Shown piece after piece: positions 42,138-51,061 of a stretch of 64,000 nt of DNA. This stretch comes from Labedella endophytica. Lineage in GTDB: Bacteria; Actinomycetota; Actinomycetes; Actinomycetales; Microbacteriaceae. The DNA lies in NCBI RefSeq assembly GCF_003990045.1, contig NZ_RZGZ01000004.1, positions 124,001-188,000 on the forward strand, read 5' to 3'. The position numbers were made by a program, and so were the translations under genes. The notes beneath the pieces are model-generated. The model ran no database searches. It saw only the letters and a list, made by a program, of their open reading frames with translations, and was not told where the DNA came from. Position 1 is the stretch's first letter. The number at the start of each line of letters is the position of its first letter.

Positions 42138-42890
42138 ATGGGTCGGTTGGATGGAAAGACGGCGGTCGTCACGGGCGGCAGCAGCGGGATCGGCCTGGCG
42201 TCCGCGAGGCGGCTGGCGGACGAGGGCGCGTTCGTCTTCATCACGGGACGACGAGAAGCCGAACTGATGGCGGCGGTTCGAACGATCGGCCCCGAGCGGG
42301 CCGCCACGGTCGTCGGCGACGTCGCCGCGCTCGCGGACCTCGATCGGCTCTACGCCGACGTGCGAGCCCGCGGACGGGGTGTCGACGTACTCGTGGCGAA
42401 CGCGGCGACCGGGTCGTTCATGTCCCTCGAGCAGACCACCGAGGAACACCTCGACGAGACCTTCGCGGTCAACGTGCGAGGAACGTTCTTCACCGTGCAG
42501 AAGGCGCTGCCGCTGCTCAACGACGGTGCAGCGATCGTCCTGATCGGCTCGACCGCGGCCGACCGGGGGATGGACGCGTTCGGCGCCTATGCGGCATCGA
42601 AGGCCGCGGTCCGATCCTTCGCCCGGACCTGGTCCGTGGAACTCAAAGGCCGCGGCATCCGGGTGAACGTCGTGTCGCCGGCGTGGATCGAGACGCCGGG
42701 TGGCACCGCCGCCTTCGGCGACGAGGAGACCGCTCGAGCCATGGAGGAGCTGGTCGTCGCGACGGTGCCGAAGGGTCGCATGGGGCGTCCCGACGAGGCC
42801 GCGGCCGTCGTCGCCTTCCTCGCGTCGGAGGAGAGCAGTTACGTCGTGGGGGCCAACCTCTACGTCGACGGCGGCACGAATCAGATTTGA
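42138..42890 (+). CDS. SDR-family oxidoreductase
   Basis: A 250-aa classical SDR: VTGGSSGIGLASARRLADEG, VANAATGSFM, IGSTAADRGMDAFGAYAASK (S, Y, K present), SSYVVGANLYVDGGTN. GAGAGGAG upstream of the ATG. Divergent from the AraC regulator, its probable activator. It has no MerR-type promoter. Confidence 0.9.
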   Translation: MGRLDGKTAVVTGGSSGIGLASARRLADEGAFVFITGRREAELMAAVRTIGPERAATVVGDVAALADLDRLYADVRARGRGVDVLVANAATGSFMSLEQTTEEHLDETFAVNVRGTFFTVQKALPLLNDGAAIVLIGSTAADRGMDAFGAYAASKAAVRSFARTWSVELKGRGIRVNVVSPAWIETPGGTAAFGDEETARAMEELVVATVPKGRMGRPDEAAAVVAFLASEESSYVVGANLYVDGGTNQI

Positions 42891-42913
42891 ATCGCTCCCG
42901 GCCGACGGGCGCC

Positions 42914-44122
42914 TCACCGGGGCGCCGTCGGCCGAGTCGCCTCGAGCATGACGACGATCGCGATCATCACGACGGCGGCCACGACGAGGGTGTAGGGCGA
43001 GAGGGCCGCAAGCCCGATGGCGACCGCGAGAATCGGTACGGCGATGTTCGCCCATCGCGGAAGGCTGGACCGCAGGGCGAGAAGCCAGATCCCCAGGACG
43101 AACAGCGCGACGGGGACGGTCGTGGTCGCGGCGGCGGCGACACCGTCCAGGTCGGTCTGATGGGTGTCGCGGTCGATCGCGACCTCGATGCCCGCGGAGA
43201 AGGCGCCGGCCGCGGCGAAGATGATGTAGTGCACGTAGGCGAAGGCGAGCGAGCCGCCCCCTGTCGCGAGCCGTTCATGCTGAGGGCGGGAGAAGTACAC
43301 CCACCACATGCCCCCCGCGAGTGCGAGGCCCGTCACGGCGATGGTCACGAGCGGGCCGATCTCCTCGCTGTGGTGGAGGGCGTCGATGAGTGCGTTGGCG
43401 GACGCGAGGATCGACTCACCCAGCAGGATGATCGTGAAGAGTCCGTAGCGCTCGGTGATGTGATGAGGATGCGAGGGGGTCGCGGTGGCGCGCTCCGCCC
43501 AGACGGGGACGGCGAGTTCGGCCGCCACGAGCACGATGAGACCCGGTACCCGGGCCCCGTCGGGAACGGTGAGCCACCAGACGACCCACAACACCTGCAC
43601 GCTCGCGATGCCCCCGGCATAGCGGAGCGCCGCCCGCCGATGGGAGGGCGAACCGGCGGCGGCGCGGAACCACTGCCCCACCATCACGAGTCGCATCACG
43701 ACGTAGCCGACGATCGTGAGACCGAACTCGCCATCGATCATCGCCGCTTCCGCGCCCGCCGCGACGAGGAGGGCCCCGCCCATCTGCAGGATCGTCGCCA
43801 GGCGATAGAGCCAGTCGTCGGTGTCGAACGACGTCGCGAACCAGGTGAAGTTCATCCAGGCCCACCAGATGGCGAAGAAGACCATGAGATACGGCCCGAC
43901 GCCGTCGGCGATGTGCCCCTCGGATTCGAAGTGGTGCAGGTTCCGCGACGCGATCGCGATCGAGACGACGAAGACGAGATCGAAGAACAGCTCGAGGGGA
44001 GTCGCCGAGCGATGCGGCTCAGCCGGGTCGCGCGGTCGCATCCTCTTCAGTCCGACGCGCGTTCCAGCCGTTCCGGGATCCGATTCACCCGCTCGGCGCG
44101 ACTCGTCCGCGATCGAGGTCAT
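42914..44122 (-). CDS. ltrA: low-temperature-requirement A (LtrA) family membrane protein
   Basis: A 402-aa protein with about ten helices. Family hallmarks: ATPLELFFDLVFVVSIAIAS near residue 40, FAIWWAWMNFTWFATSFDTD, HHITERYGLFTIILLGESIL, and AGGMWWVYFSRPQHERLA. The molecular role is unknown; the name comes from a Listeria cold-growth mutant. Transcribed from P10. Confidence 0.9.
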   Translation of the reverse strand: MTSIADESRRAGESDPGTAGTRVGLKRMRPRDPAEPHRSATPLELFFDLVFVVSIAIASRNLHHFESEGHIADGVGPYLMVFFAIWWAWMNFTWFATSFDTDDWLYRLATILQMGGALLVAAGAEAAMIDGEFGLTIVGYVVMRLVMVGQWFRAAAGSPSHRRAALRYAGGIASVQVLWVVWWLTVPDGARVPGLIVLVAAELAVPVWAERATATPSHPHHITERYGLFTIILLGESILASANALIDALHHSEEIGPLVTIAVTGLALAGGMWWVYFSRPQHERLATGGGSLAFAYVHYIIFAAAGAFSAGIEVAIDRDTHQTDLDGVAAAATTTVPVALFVLGIWLLALRSSLPRWANIAVPILAVAIGLAALSPYTLVVAAVVMIAIVVMLEATRPTAPR

Positions 44123-44187
44123 GCCGGCTCTCCTTCGTGACGCTCGCGGGCACGGGAAGGCCCTCGTGCAGGCGAGTCGTCACTCCG

Positions 44188-44218
44188 ATCTCACACCCTG
44201 TGGTGAGGACAGGGTCAA
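44188..44218 (-). promoter_or_regulatory. MerR-type promoter P10
   Basis: -35 TTGACC, 19 bp, -10 TGAGAT; perfect dyad ACCCTGT n7 ACAGGGT, the cleanest in the set. Drives ltrA. Confidence 0.9.
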
Positions 44219-44240
44219 GTGCGGCGAGGAACCACCACGA

Positions 44241-44972
44241 TCAGGACCGGGCGAGCGATGCGAGATCGAGTGCCCGCGGCGGACCGGACAGGGAGGCCTT
44301 CGCCTCGGCGCCCAGGGGATCGACGATCTCCAGTTCGTCCGCTTCGAGCCCGTCGAGCGCCAGTGCCGCGAGCTCCGCGGGGTCCGTCATGACGTCGTCG
44401 GGAAGGACGAGGCCGGCGCTCCGCAGCGCGTCGGTGAGCGTGTCCGACCCGACGAGGGTCGGTAGGAACGCGGCGACGTGGGTGCCCTGAGGGGCGAGTT
44501 CGACGCGCACGCCGTTCGTCAGTCCCCACTCGGCCGACTTCGCGGCGGCGAGGGCGGAATTGCCGTGGACCGACGTCCATGCCGTCGACGACAGCACGTT
44601 GAGGATGGCCCCGCCGCCGTTCCGAGCGAGAACGGGGGCGAAGGCTCGGACCATGGCGAGGGTGCCGAAGAAGTGCGAGTCCATGAGCTTCCGGATCACG
44701 TCCAGGTCGCCATCGACGAGATTGGCGATCGCCGTCAGCGCCGCGTTGTTGACCAGGAGGTCGACGTCCGTCGCCACGGCGGCCGCCTCGGCGACCGACC
44801 GCTTGTCGGTGATGTCGAGCCGAAGGACGGTGGAGCCGGGGACGTCCACGTCGTCGGGCTGTCTGGCCGTCGCGTAGACCGTCGCTCCCCGTCGTACGAG
44901 TTCGAGGGCCAGACTGCGTCCCAACCCGCGACTGGTTCCGGTCACGAGTGCTGTCGCACCGTTGAGGTTCAT
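44241..44972 (-). CDS. SDR-family oxidoreductase
   Basis: A 243-aa SDR: ALVTGTSRGLGRSLALELVR, VDLLVNNAALTAI, NVLSSTAWTSVHGNSALAAA then KSAEWGLTNGVRVEL. The catalytic Tyr of YxxxK is replaced (NSALAAAK), so activity is doubtful. Close relative of the 62741 SDR, which keeps the Tyr. Transcribed from P11. Confidence 0.85.
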   Translation of the reverse strand: MNLNGATALVTGTSRGLGRSLALELVRRGATVYATARQPDDVDVPGSTVLRLDITDKRSVAEAAAVATDVDLLVNNAALTAIANLVDGDLDVIRKLMDSHFFGTLAMVRAFAPVLARNGGGAILNVLSSTAWTSVHGNSALAAAKSAEWGLTNGVRVELAPQGTHVAAFLPTLVGSDTLTDALRSAGLVLPDDVMTDPAELAALALDGLEADELEIVDPLGAEAKASLSGPPRALDLASLARS

Positions 44973-45013
44973 CGATGACGTCCTTTCGGGAGTGTGGCGA
45001 GAGAGCCGCACCC

Positions 45014-45044
45014 ACCGCACACCGTGTCGTCGCGACAGGGTCAA
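45014..45044 (-). promoter_or_regulatory. MerR-type promoter P11
   Basis: -35 TTGACC, 19 bp, -10 TGCGGT. Drives the SDR gene 42 nt downstream. Confidence 0.85.
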
Positions 45045-45114
45045 ATCACTCGATACCTCGGGCGAGTCCCGCGCGCCAGGAGCGTCCCGACGATCGCGCC
45101 CACGTGCACGAGGG

Positions 45115-45570
45115 TCACGTGCCGCGGGGGCGCACCGGATGTCCGCTGAGGATCGAGATCCGGTTGAAGGCGTTGATCGTGGCGGCAATCCATTCGGCGG
45201 CGACGAACGTCTCATCGCCCAGAACGGTCCGCGCGCCGAAGAGATCGGCGGCCGACTCCTCTGAAAGAGGGAGCGCGGTCGCCGCTTCCGCGACGGCCAG
45301 CACCGCCTGTTCCCGGTCGTCGAACAGGTCGGTCTCCCGCCACGCCGGCAACAGATCGAGCTTCTGCTGGCTGACGCCGGCGTCCCGCGCCTTGCGGGAG
45401 TGCAGGTCGAGGCAGAACGCACACCCGTCCAACTGCGAGGCGCGGAGTTTGATCAGCTCGGACTCCTGCGCCGTGAGCCCGTGACGCTCGGCCTCCGCGG
45501 CGACGGCCGTCGCGAAGGCGACAGCGGCCTGCCAGGCCTCGGGCATGACCTTGTCCATGAACGGATGCAT
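45115..45570 (-). CDS. carboxymuconolactone decarboxylase/AhpD-like protein
   Basis: A 151-aa helical protein. LIKLRASQLDGCAFCLDLHS, RKARDAGVSQQKLDLL contains the CxxC and downstream His of AhpD-type peroxidase partners. DDREQAVLAVAEAATALP and FVAAEWIAATINAFNRISI complete the fold. It lies 14 bp downstream of the deleted SDR gene and is probably co-transcribed from P12. Confidence 0.85.
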   Translation of the reverse strand: MHPFMDKVMPEAWQAAVAFATAVAAEAERHGLTAQESELIKLRASQLDGCAFCLDLHSRKARDAGVSQQKLDLLPAWRETDLFDDREQAVLAVAEAATALPLSEESAADLFGARTVLGDETFVAAEWIAATINAFNRISILSGHPVRPRGT

Positions 45571-45584
45571 CGCGACTCCCCTTC

Positions 45585-46019
45585 TCAGGCGGTGCTCGCC
45601 AGCACGCGCTTCGTCAACGATCGCACCGACGCGGCGATTTCGGGCGTCAGGACGTGCAGCAGGTCGCGAGACGGCGTGCCGTCGGGCCCAAGGAGCAGTC
45701 CTGATCGGCCGTGGAACGAGGGGTCGACGGCGAGCACCGTGATCCCGGACGGTCCGAGCTCGCGTGCCAGGTCCTGGTTGTACGCCAGATGCGCGAGTTT
45801 GGCACGGCCCATCACTGCCATACCGGCGTACTCGCCGGCCTCATCGACGTCGTCGTACCTCGGCGCGCCGTCGATCGTCGCGGTCGTGATGGCGGAGGAG
45901 GTCACGTCGAAGCCATGTTCGTGCAGGCGGCGGGCCACGTGAAATCCGAGTCCTCCGGTCCCGCCCGTGACGACGGCGCGACGCGTGGTCGTGCCGTTCT
46001 CGGTTCGCTTCGATGTCAT
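45585..46019 (-). pseudogene. SDR with in-frame internal deletion
   Basis: 144 codons, open throughout. The N-terminus (AVVTGGTGGLGFHVARRLHE) runs to HGFDVT and jumps straight to SSAITTATIDGAPRYDDVDE and MGRAKLAHLAYNQDLARELG, which belong about 95 residues further on in full-length retinol-dehydrogenase-type SDRs. The NNAG region and most of the cofactor domain are missing. Still has promoter P12, so it may be transcribed with the AhpD-like gene. Confidence 0.75.
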
Positions 46020-46050
46020 CGGTATTCGCTCCTGCCGCGTTGTCGCTCCG

Positions 46051-46081
46051 ATCCCACACCCGGTTCCCGCCACAGGGTCAA
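46051..46081 (-). promoter_or_regulatory. MerR-type promoter P12
   Basis: -35 TTGACC, 19 bp, -10 TGGGAT. Leftward; back-to-back with P13. Confidence 0.85.
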
Positions 46082-46154
46082 GCGCGACGGCCCCGGCCGG
46101 TCCCGGAAAGGACGTCGGACTGGCCGGGCGCATCCTCGCGCGGCTGAGAGGGAC

Positions 46155-46185
46155 TTGACCCTGTCCCCGGCACACGGTGTGGGAT
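46155..46185 (+). promoter_or_regulatory. MerR-type promoter P13
   Basis: -35 TTGACC, 19 bp, -10 TGGGAT; spacer starts CTGTCCCC and ends ACACGGTG. Rightward, 39 nt before the hydrolase ATG. Confidence 0.9.
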
Positions 46186-46224
46186 CGCCTGCGCACCCTG
46201 ATCGTCGAGCACAGGAGGACGAGG

Positions 46225-47229
46225 ATGACATCGAGCAGCGTCGGGACGGACGCGTTCCCCCTCACCGAGAGGGTCGTCGCGAACGGGGACGTCACGCTTC
46301 GCGTGATCGAACAGGGGAGCGGGCCCGCCGTGCTCTTCTGCCACGGGTTCCCGGAGACCGCGGACACGTGGAGGTCGCAGATGCTGGCCGTTGCGCGCGC
46401 GGGCTACCGTGCCGTCGCCCTCGACATGCGGGGGCACGGAGCGAGTTCCGCCCCGGTCGATCCCGCCCTTTACACCTCGCTCCACACGGTGGGTGATCTG
46501 ATCGCGGTCCTCGACACGCTCGACATCGAGGCGGCGGTCATTGTCGGTCACGACTGGGGAGCCGATCACGCGCAGCGCGCCGCCGTGATGCGGCCCGACC
46601 GGGTTCGCGCCATCGTCAGTATGAGCATCCCCTTCGCTCCACGTGGTGAGATGAGCCACTGGGACGCGTTGCGCGCCGAGGGTCTCGGCGACCGGTACTA
46701 CGCACTCGACATGCTCCGGGACGACGCCGATTCGGACTTCCCGCCGACGGCCGACACCGTCGCGAGCATCCTCTACTGGCTCTCGGCGAGCCCGGACCCC
46801 GGGGAGGGGTGGGACCCCATCGATGCGCGCCGGTCGATGCTGCGCCCCGCCCCCGATCCGGCGCCCGCCTGGATCGATCCCGAGTACCTCGATCGCCTGG
46901 TCGGCGCGATCGGGCGAAGCGGCTTTCGCGGCGGCCTCAACCACTATCGGGCGGTCCAGGCGAGCTTCGATCTCACCGCCGCGTTCCGAAACGTCGTCAT
47001 CACCCAGCCGTCCCTCTACATCTGGGGTGCCGACGACGGCCTGAGCCGCTTCTTCCATCCCGAGACGCCGACGCTCTCCGAACTGCGTCACGCGCAACCG
47101 GGCCTCGTCGACCAGATCCGACTCGAGGGAGTGGGGCATTGGATCCATCAGGAAGCCCCGAGTCGACTGAATGAGGCGATCCTCGGGTTCCTCGAGCATC
47201 TCGACTGGTCCGAGGAGCGATGGTGGTGA
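46225..47229 (+). CDS. alpha/beta hydrolase, epoxide hydrolase type
   Basis: About 334 aa. VLFCHGFPETADTWRSQM (oxyanion), IVGHDWGADHAQRAAVM (Asp nucleophile), GVGHWIHQEAPSRLNEAI (catalytic His). The cap region contains GFRGGLNHYRAVQASF with the Tyr typical of soluble epoxide hydrolases. ATG follows ACAGGAGGACGAGG. Overlaps the ankyrin gene by 10 bp. Confidence 0.85.
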   Translation: MTSSSVGTDAFPLTERVVANGDVTLRVIEQGSGPAVLFCHGFPETADTWRSQMLAVARAGYRAVALDMRGHGASSAPVDPALYTSLHTVGDLIAVLDTLDIEAAVIVGHDWGADHAQRAAVMRPDRVRAIVSMSIPFAPRGEMSHWDALRAEGLGDRYYALDMLRDDADSDFPPTADTVASILYWLSASPDPGEGWDPIDARRSMLRPAPDPAPAWIDPEYLDRLVGAIGRSGFRGGLNHYRAVQASFDLTAAFRNVVITQPSLYIWGADDGLSRFFHPETPTLSELRHAQPGLVDQIRLEGVGHWIHQEAPSRLNEAILGFLEHLDWSEERWW

Positions 47230-48266
47230 CGCTGCTCCGGGCGATCCGGGCCGGGGACACCCGCGGCGCCGTTCGAGCGATCCGTGAGAGAGCGGACGTG
47301 CACCATGCCGGCCCTGACGGTTTCACTCCACTCATGGTTGCGGCGGGCCTCGGCCAGCGCGAGAGCGTCGCGGCGCTCCTCGCCGCCGGCGCGAACGTCC
47401 TCGCCGTCGAGCCGAGTATGGGGGCGACAGCGCTCCACAAAGCCGCCCAGTCGGGCGACGGCGAGATCGTCGCGCAACTCCTCGATCACGGCGCCTTCAT
47501 CGACCAGCAGTCTCCCGTGCTGGGACACACACCGCTCATGGACGCCGTGCAGCATAAGAGCGTCGCCGCCGTCATGGTCCTCATCGAGCGCGGAGCGCGG
47601 CTCACCCCGCTGAACCACTTCCAGCAGACGGCGCTCGACCTCGCCGACGGTGACGGGCTCTCGGACATCGCCGGACTCATCCGGTCGGCCGAGCGGCGCA
47701 TCACCGATCGGCTCCGCGCTCGCGAACTCTCCGCGGCGGTCCTCGCCGGGGCGACGGAGGAGGTGAGGCGGCTCCTGTCGCGCGGCGCCGACCCCGACGA
47801 GCGTCTCCCGCTCGCCGGCAGTCCCGACGACGACTACACACCCCTCGGGCTCGCGGCGCGCGACGGCCACGAGCGCATCGTGCGGCTCCTCCTCGACGCG
47901 GGTGCCGACGTGCGCACGATCAACGGGCTCATGGGGGCTACCCCCGCGCACGAGGCGGCGTACGGCGGGCATGACGGAGTGATCCGTATCCTGACGGGAT
48001 CGCCGTCGGCGGCGGCGCTCGAGATCGACGCGCAAGGTGCGTACAACGGGCTCACCGCGCTTCACGATGCGGTCTGGCACGGCCATCGCGATGCGGCGCG
48101 CGCGCTCGTCGAGGCCGGTGCTGCGCTTCACCTCCGGACGCACGCCGGTGTCACGCCGCGCGAGCTCGCAGCGCTCTACGGCTACGCCGACATCGCGAGG
48201 ATGCTCGAGGGTGCCGAGCGCGCGCGCGGCGAGGTGGTCCTCTACCGCACGCTCGACGACGACTGA
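47220..48266 (+). CDS. ankyrin-repeat protein
   Basis: A 348-aa protein built of ankyrin repeats: GFTPLMVAAGLGQRESVAAL, ATALHKAAQSGDGEIVAQLL, HTPLMDAVQHKSVAAVMVLI, YTPLGLAARDGHERIVRLLL, GATPAHEAAYGGHDGVIRIL, LTALHDAVWHGHRDAARALV, VTPRELAALYGYADIARML. A linker with AERRITDRLRAREL splits the two blocks. Start overlaps the hydrolase stop (ATGGTGGTGA). Cytoplasmic scaffold or inhibitor; target unknown. Confidence 0.9.
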   Translation: MVVTLLRAIRAGDTRGAVRAIRERADVHHAGPDGFTPLMVAAGLGQRESVAALLAAGANVLAVEPSMGATALHKAAQSGDGEIVAQLLDHGAFIDQQSPVLGHTPLMDAVQHKSVAAVMVLIERGARLTPLNHFQQTALDLADGDGLSDIAGLIRSAERRITDRLRARELSAAVLAGATEEVRRLLSRGADPDERLPLAGSPDDDYTPLGLAARDGHERIVRLLLDAGADVRTINGLMGATPAHEAAYGGHDGVIRILTGSPSAAALEIDAQGAYNGLTALHDAVWHGHRDAARALVEAGAALHLRTHAGVTPRELAALYGYADIARMLEGAERARGEVVLYRTLDDD

Positions 48267-48327
48267 GTCCGTCGTCGCCCTTCGGGAAGGCGCACGGGCG
48301 CCCTCGGTGACCGGCCAGTGCGTGCAT

Positions 48328-48358
48328 TTGACTATGTGCTAGCCACAGGGTGTGAGGT
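48328..48358 (+). promoter_or_regulatory. MerR-type promoter P14
   Basis: -35 TTGACT, 19 bp, -10 TGAGGT. The ATG at 48365 falls 7 nt after the -10, at the expected start of transcription. Confidence 0.85.
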
Positions 48359-48364
48359 TATGGC

Positions 48365-49297
48365 ATGACAACCGAAACTCGATCCCTGGACTCGGCGCTC
48401 CCCGGTACCCTTCCGGACCGCCCCTTCGGCGTCCACTTCCGGATGGCTCGCTGGAAGTCGCTCATCGTTCTCATCGCCATCCCGGTGACGCTTTTCCTCG
48501 CGCAGATCATCGTCTTCCAGATACCGATCGCGATCGAGGGTCCCGCCGATCCGAACAAACCCGCGCTCACCCCGCTCACGATCGCCGCATCGGGCATCAG
48601 CACCGCCATCACCGCCGTACTCATGACCATGCTGGTCGCCGCCATGGCGAAGGTGTCGTGGCGAGCGGTATTCAGCCACACCCGCAGGTTCGACTGGCGC
48701 CGTATCGGCACCTACCTGCTCGGCTCTGCCGTCCTCGTCGGTCTGAGCATCGTCGCGACCCTGCTGATCGCACCGGACTCGCTGGGATGGGGGTCATTCG
48801 CCGTCGGAGGGACGACGATTGCCATCATCCTCGTCAACCTCGTCGCCACTCCCCTGCAGTCCGCCGGCGAAGAGATCGCATTCCGCGGAGCGCTGATCCC
48901 CGCAGCCGGTTCCTGGTTCCGTAACACCCGCGTCGCTGTCGCGTTCGGCATCCTCCTTTCGGGCGTGCTCTTCGCGCTGATCCATGTGACGCTGGACCCG
49001 TGGCTGCTCGCCTACCTGTTCGTCTTCTCAGCGTGCACGGCCGCCATAGGTCTGATCAGCGGCGGGCTGGAAGCCGCGATGGCCTTCCACGTCGCGAACA
49101 ACGTGCTCGTGGGCATCGTGAACCCCTTGTTCACGGGAGGCGAGTCGACATCACTCGACCGATCCGTGGGTGCCGGCCCCGGCCCCGGGCTCCTCATCCT
49201 CATGGTGATGAACGTCGCCGTCGTGGTCATGGTCTGGCTCGTGGAGCGGAGAAAGCGGTCGCGAACGCAGGAGAACGCCCCCGAAACGACGTCGTGA
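48365..49297 (+). CDS. CPBP-family intramembrane protease
   Basis: A 310-aa protein with eight helices. CPBP motifs: SAGEEIAFRGALI (EExxxR), LFALIHVTLDP, and AAMAFHVANNVLVG, giving the two Glu and two His of Abi/CAAX proteases. No ribosome site; the ATG coincides with the predicted transcription start, so the mRNA should be leaderless. The last 15 residues are polar and cytoplasmic. Confidence 0.9.
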   Translation: MTTETRSLDSALPGTLPDRPFGVHFRMARWKSLIVLIAIPVTLFLAQIIVFQIPIAIEGPADPNKPALTPLTIAASGISTAITAVLMTMLVAAMAKVSWRAVFSHTRRFDWRRIGTYLLGSAVLVGLSIVATLLIAPDSLGWGSFAVGGTTIAIILVNLVATPLQSAGEEIAFRGALIPAAGSWFRNTRVAVAFGILLSGVLFALIHVTLDPWLLAYLFVFSACTAAIGLISGGLEAAMAFHVANNVLVGIVNPLFTGGESTSLDRSVGAGPGPGLLILMVMNVAVVVMVWLVERRKRSRTQENAPETTS

Positions 49298-49463
49298 ACG
49301 ATCGCCGCCGTCACGCTGATACTCGGCCCCCTCGAGGACGACCCTCTCCCGAACGCATTCCCGGTGAACACCACGTTCACGTGAAACCGACTCGAAGCGT
49401 GTGAAGAGGCGGGCCGAGCCCACTGAGAGCACGACCGATAACACGCACCGGAGAAGGAAATAG

Positions 49464-49946
49464 ATGACGGACGAGAAGGTCGCACGTCGTACGGTCGGTG
49501 GGGAGATCATCGAGTGGCTGGACGTTCCTCCACGTGCGGCCGCGTTGCAACTCGAGCCTCACCCGGAGGGCGGCTGGTATCGAGAGACCTGGAGGTCGGC
49601 GGACCCCGTGCACACCGAAGCCGGAGATCGCCCCGCCGCGACGCTGATCTACTTCCTCCTGCCGCCGGGCGAGGCTTCCGCCTGGCATGCCGTGACCAGT
49701 GACGAGATCTGGTTGTGGCACGGACCGGGCGAGGTAGCGCTGCAACTTGGTGGATCCGGGGCCGAACCCGTGAACACGGACGTGCTCCTCTTGGGCGCCG
49801 ACGAAGCGGCCGGACAGCGAGCTCAGGGACTCGTGCCGGCCGGCGTCTGGCAACGTACCCTGCCCCGCGCGTCCGAGGCGTTGGTGAGCTGTCTCGTGTC
49901 GCCCGGTTTCAGCTTCGACGACTGGTCGCTGAACCACGCCGTGTAG
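49464..49946 (+). CDS. cupin_5 (DUF985) protein
   Basis: A 160-aa protein. LQLEPHPEGGWYRETWRSAD, TLIYFLLPPGEASAWHAVTS, DEIWLWHGPGEVALQL and VSCLVSPGFSFDDWSL are the family motifs; His and Glu residues line the barrel. A sugar-epimerase-like fold of unknown activity. RBS GGAGAAGGA. The 165 bp upstream has a GTGAAC/GTTCAC inverted repeat near 49362 but no MerR-type promoter. Confidence 0.85.
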   Translation: MTDEKVARRTVGGEIIEWLDVPPRAAALQLEPHPEGGWYRETWRSADPVHTEAGDRPAATLIYFLLPPGEASAWHAVTSDEIWLWHGPGEVALQLGGSGAEPVNTDVLLLGADEAAGQRAQGLVPAGVWQRTLPRASEALVSCLVSPGFSFDDWSLNHAV

Positions 49947-50131
49947 ACAGGCGTTCCTGTCGGGGACGGGCCACATGATCGATGTCAGTCATCGTCGAAA
50001 CAATGAACGCTCGTCTCGATCCGGGTCAGCCGTAGGCGATGAGAATGGCCTTCCAGCCCCTCGGATGCCATATGGTGCGTCGTATCGGAGCTGCATTGCG
50101 CACGCTCCTGGCAACGAAGAGAGGAACGTTC

Positions 50132-50887
50132 ATGCCGTGGAGTACGCGGGAGGTCGCCGAACTGGCGGGGACGACCTTGAACACGGTTCGTCACTACCAC
50201 CAGATCGGACTTCTCGAAGAGCCCGATCGCCACGAGAACGGCTACAAGCAATACGACGAGCGGCACGTCGAAACTCTTCTGCGCATTCGGCGCTTAGCCG
50301 CCCTCGGGGTTCCTCTGACGGAGGTCAAGGAGGTTCTCTCGGGCACGAAATCCGCAGAGGCTTCGCTGCGCGCGCTCGACGTCGAACTCCACGTGGAGAC
50401 GGAACGCCTGGAAAAAGCGCGGGAGGACATTGCAGCGATCCACCGGCACGGCGCACCGGCACACTCTCCTGTCGGCTTCGAGTCCCTGGCCTCCCGACTG
50501 TCGGACGCGGACCGGTCGGTGATCCACATCTACACGCAGGTCTACGACGAGGACGCGTTGTCCGACGTCAAGCAGATGGCCGAGGCGCACGACGAAGCGC
50601 TGGATGCGGAGATCGACGCTCTGCCCGCGGATGCTGATGTGGCGACGAAGGAGCGTCTCATCGAGCAGCTCGCTCGGACGCAGGCGCAGAATCTCGTCGA
50701 TTTCCCCTGGCTGGAGGATTCTGCCCCCCGGCTCGCGAAGAGCGGCAGCGTCGATTCGCAGACGTGGGTGGACATGCTGGTGGAGCTGTACAACCCGGCT
50801 CAGCTGGAAGTGCTCGGCCGGGCAAGTCTGCTCGCCATCGAGTACGCACGCGACCTGCGGAGGAATGCCACAGCAAAGGACGCATGA
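50132..50887 (+). CDS. MerR-family regulator (paralogue 3)
   Basis: A 251-aa protein. MPWSTREVAELAGTTLNTVR and HYHQIGLLEEPDRHENGYKQ form the HTH, nearly the same as in the 38424 and 58606 products. The effector half contains GFESLASRLSDADRSVIHIY and WVDMLVELYNPAQLEVLGRA. GAGAGGAA precedes the ATG. The upstream stretch has only a faint trace of the 19-bp-spacer motif (CCATATGGTG). Likely one of the activators of the island promoters. Confidence 0.9.
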   Translation: MPWSTREVAELAGTTLNTVRHYHQIGLLEEPDRHENGYKQYDERHVETLLRIRRLAALGVPLTEVKEVLSGTKSAEASLRALDVELHVETERLEKAREDIAAIHRHGAPAHSPVGFESLASRLSDADRSVIHIYTQVYDEDALSDVKQMAEAHDEALDAEIDALPADADVATKERLIEQLARTQAQNLVDFPWLEDSAPRLAKSGSVDSQTWVDMLVELYNPAQLEVLGRASLLAIEYARDLRRNATAKDA

Positions 50888-50902
50888 GGCAGTATGCCGC
50901 TC

Positions 50903-50990
50903 TCAGTTGCTCGCGTCGGAGGAGGCGCTCAGCGCGATCGACGACGAACTCGAGAGAAGTATCGAACAGATCGAACTCTTCGTCTGCAGA
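50903..50990 (+). pseudogene. fragment of a MerR-family gene
   Basis: LLASEEALSAIDDELERSIE QIEL in one frame aligns with the dimerisation helix of the MerR paralogues (TEALSAIDADIAETMERL in 38424). There is no HTH before it and no effector domain after it. The 16 bp just before (TGAGGCAGTATGCCGC, 50885) are identical to part of the 50-bp palindrome at 61557. Confidence 0.55.
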
Positions 50991-51061
50991 TCAGAGCACC
51001 CCTTCGCGGCGCGGCCGGTGGAGAGAACTCAGAACAGTGACCGTCCGAGAGCGGAGAAGGG

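Noticed and set aside
50040-50131. Regulon promoter upstream of MerR paralogue 3
   Set aside because: Only CCATATGGTG resembles the right half; no TTGAC-like box at the correct distance.
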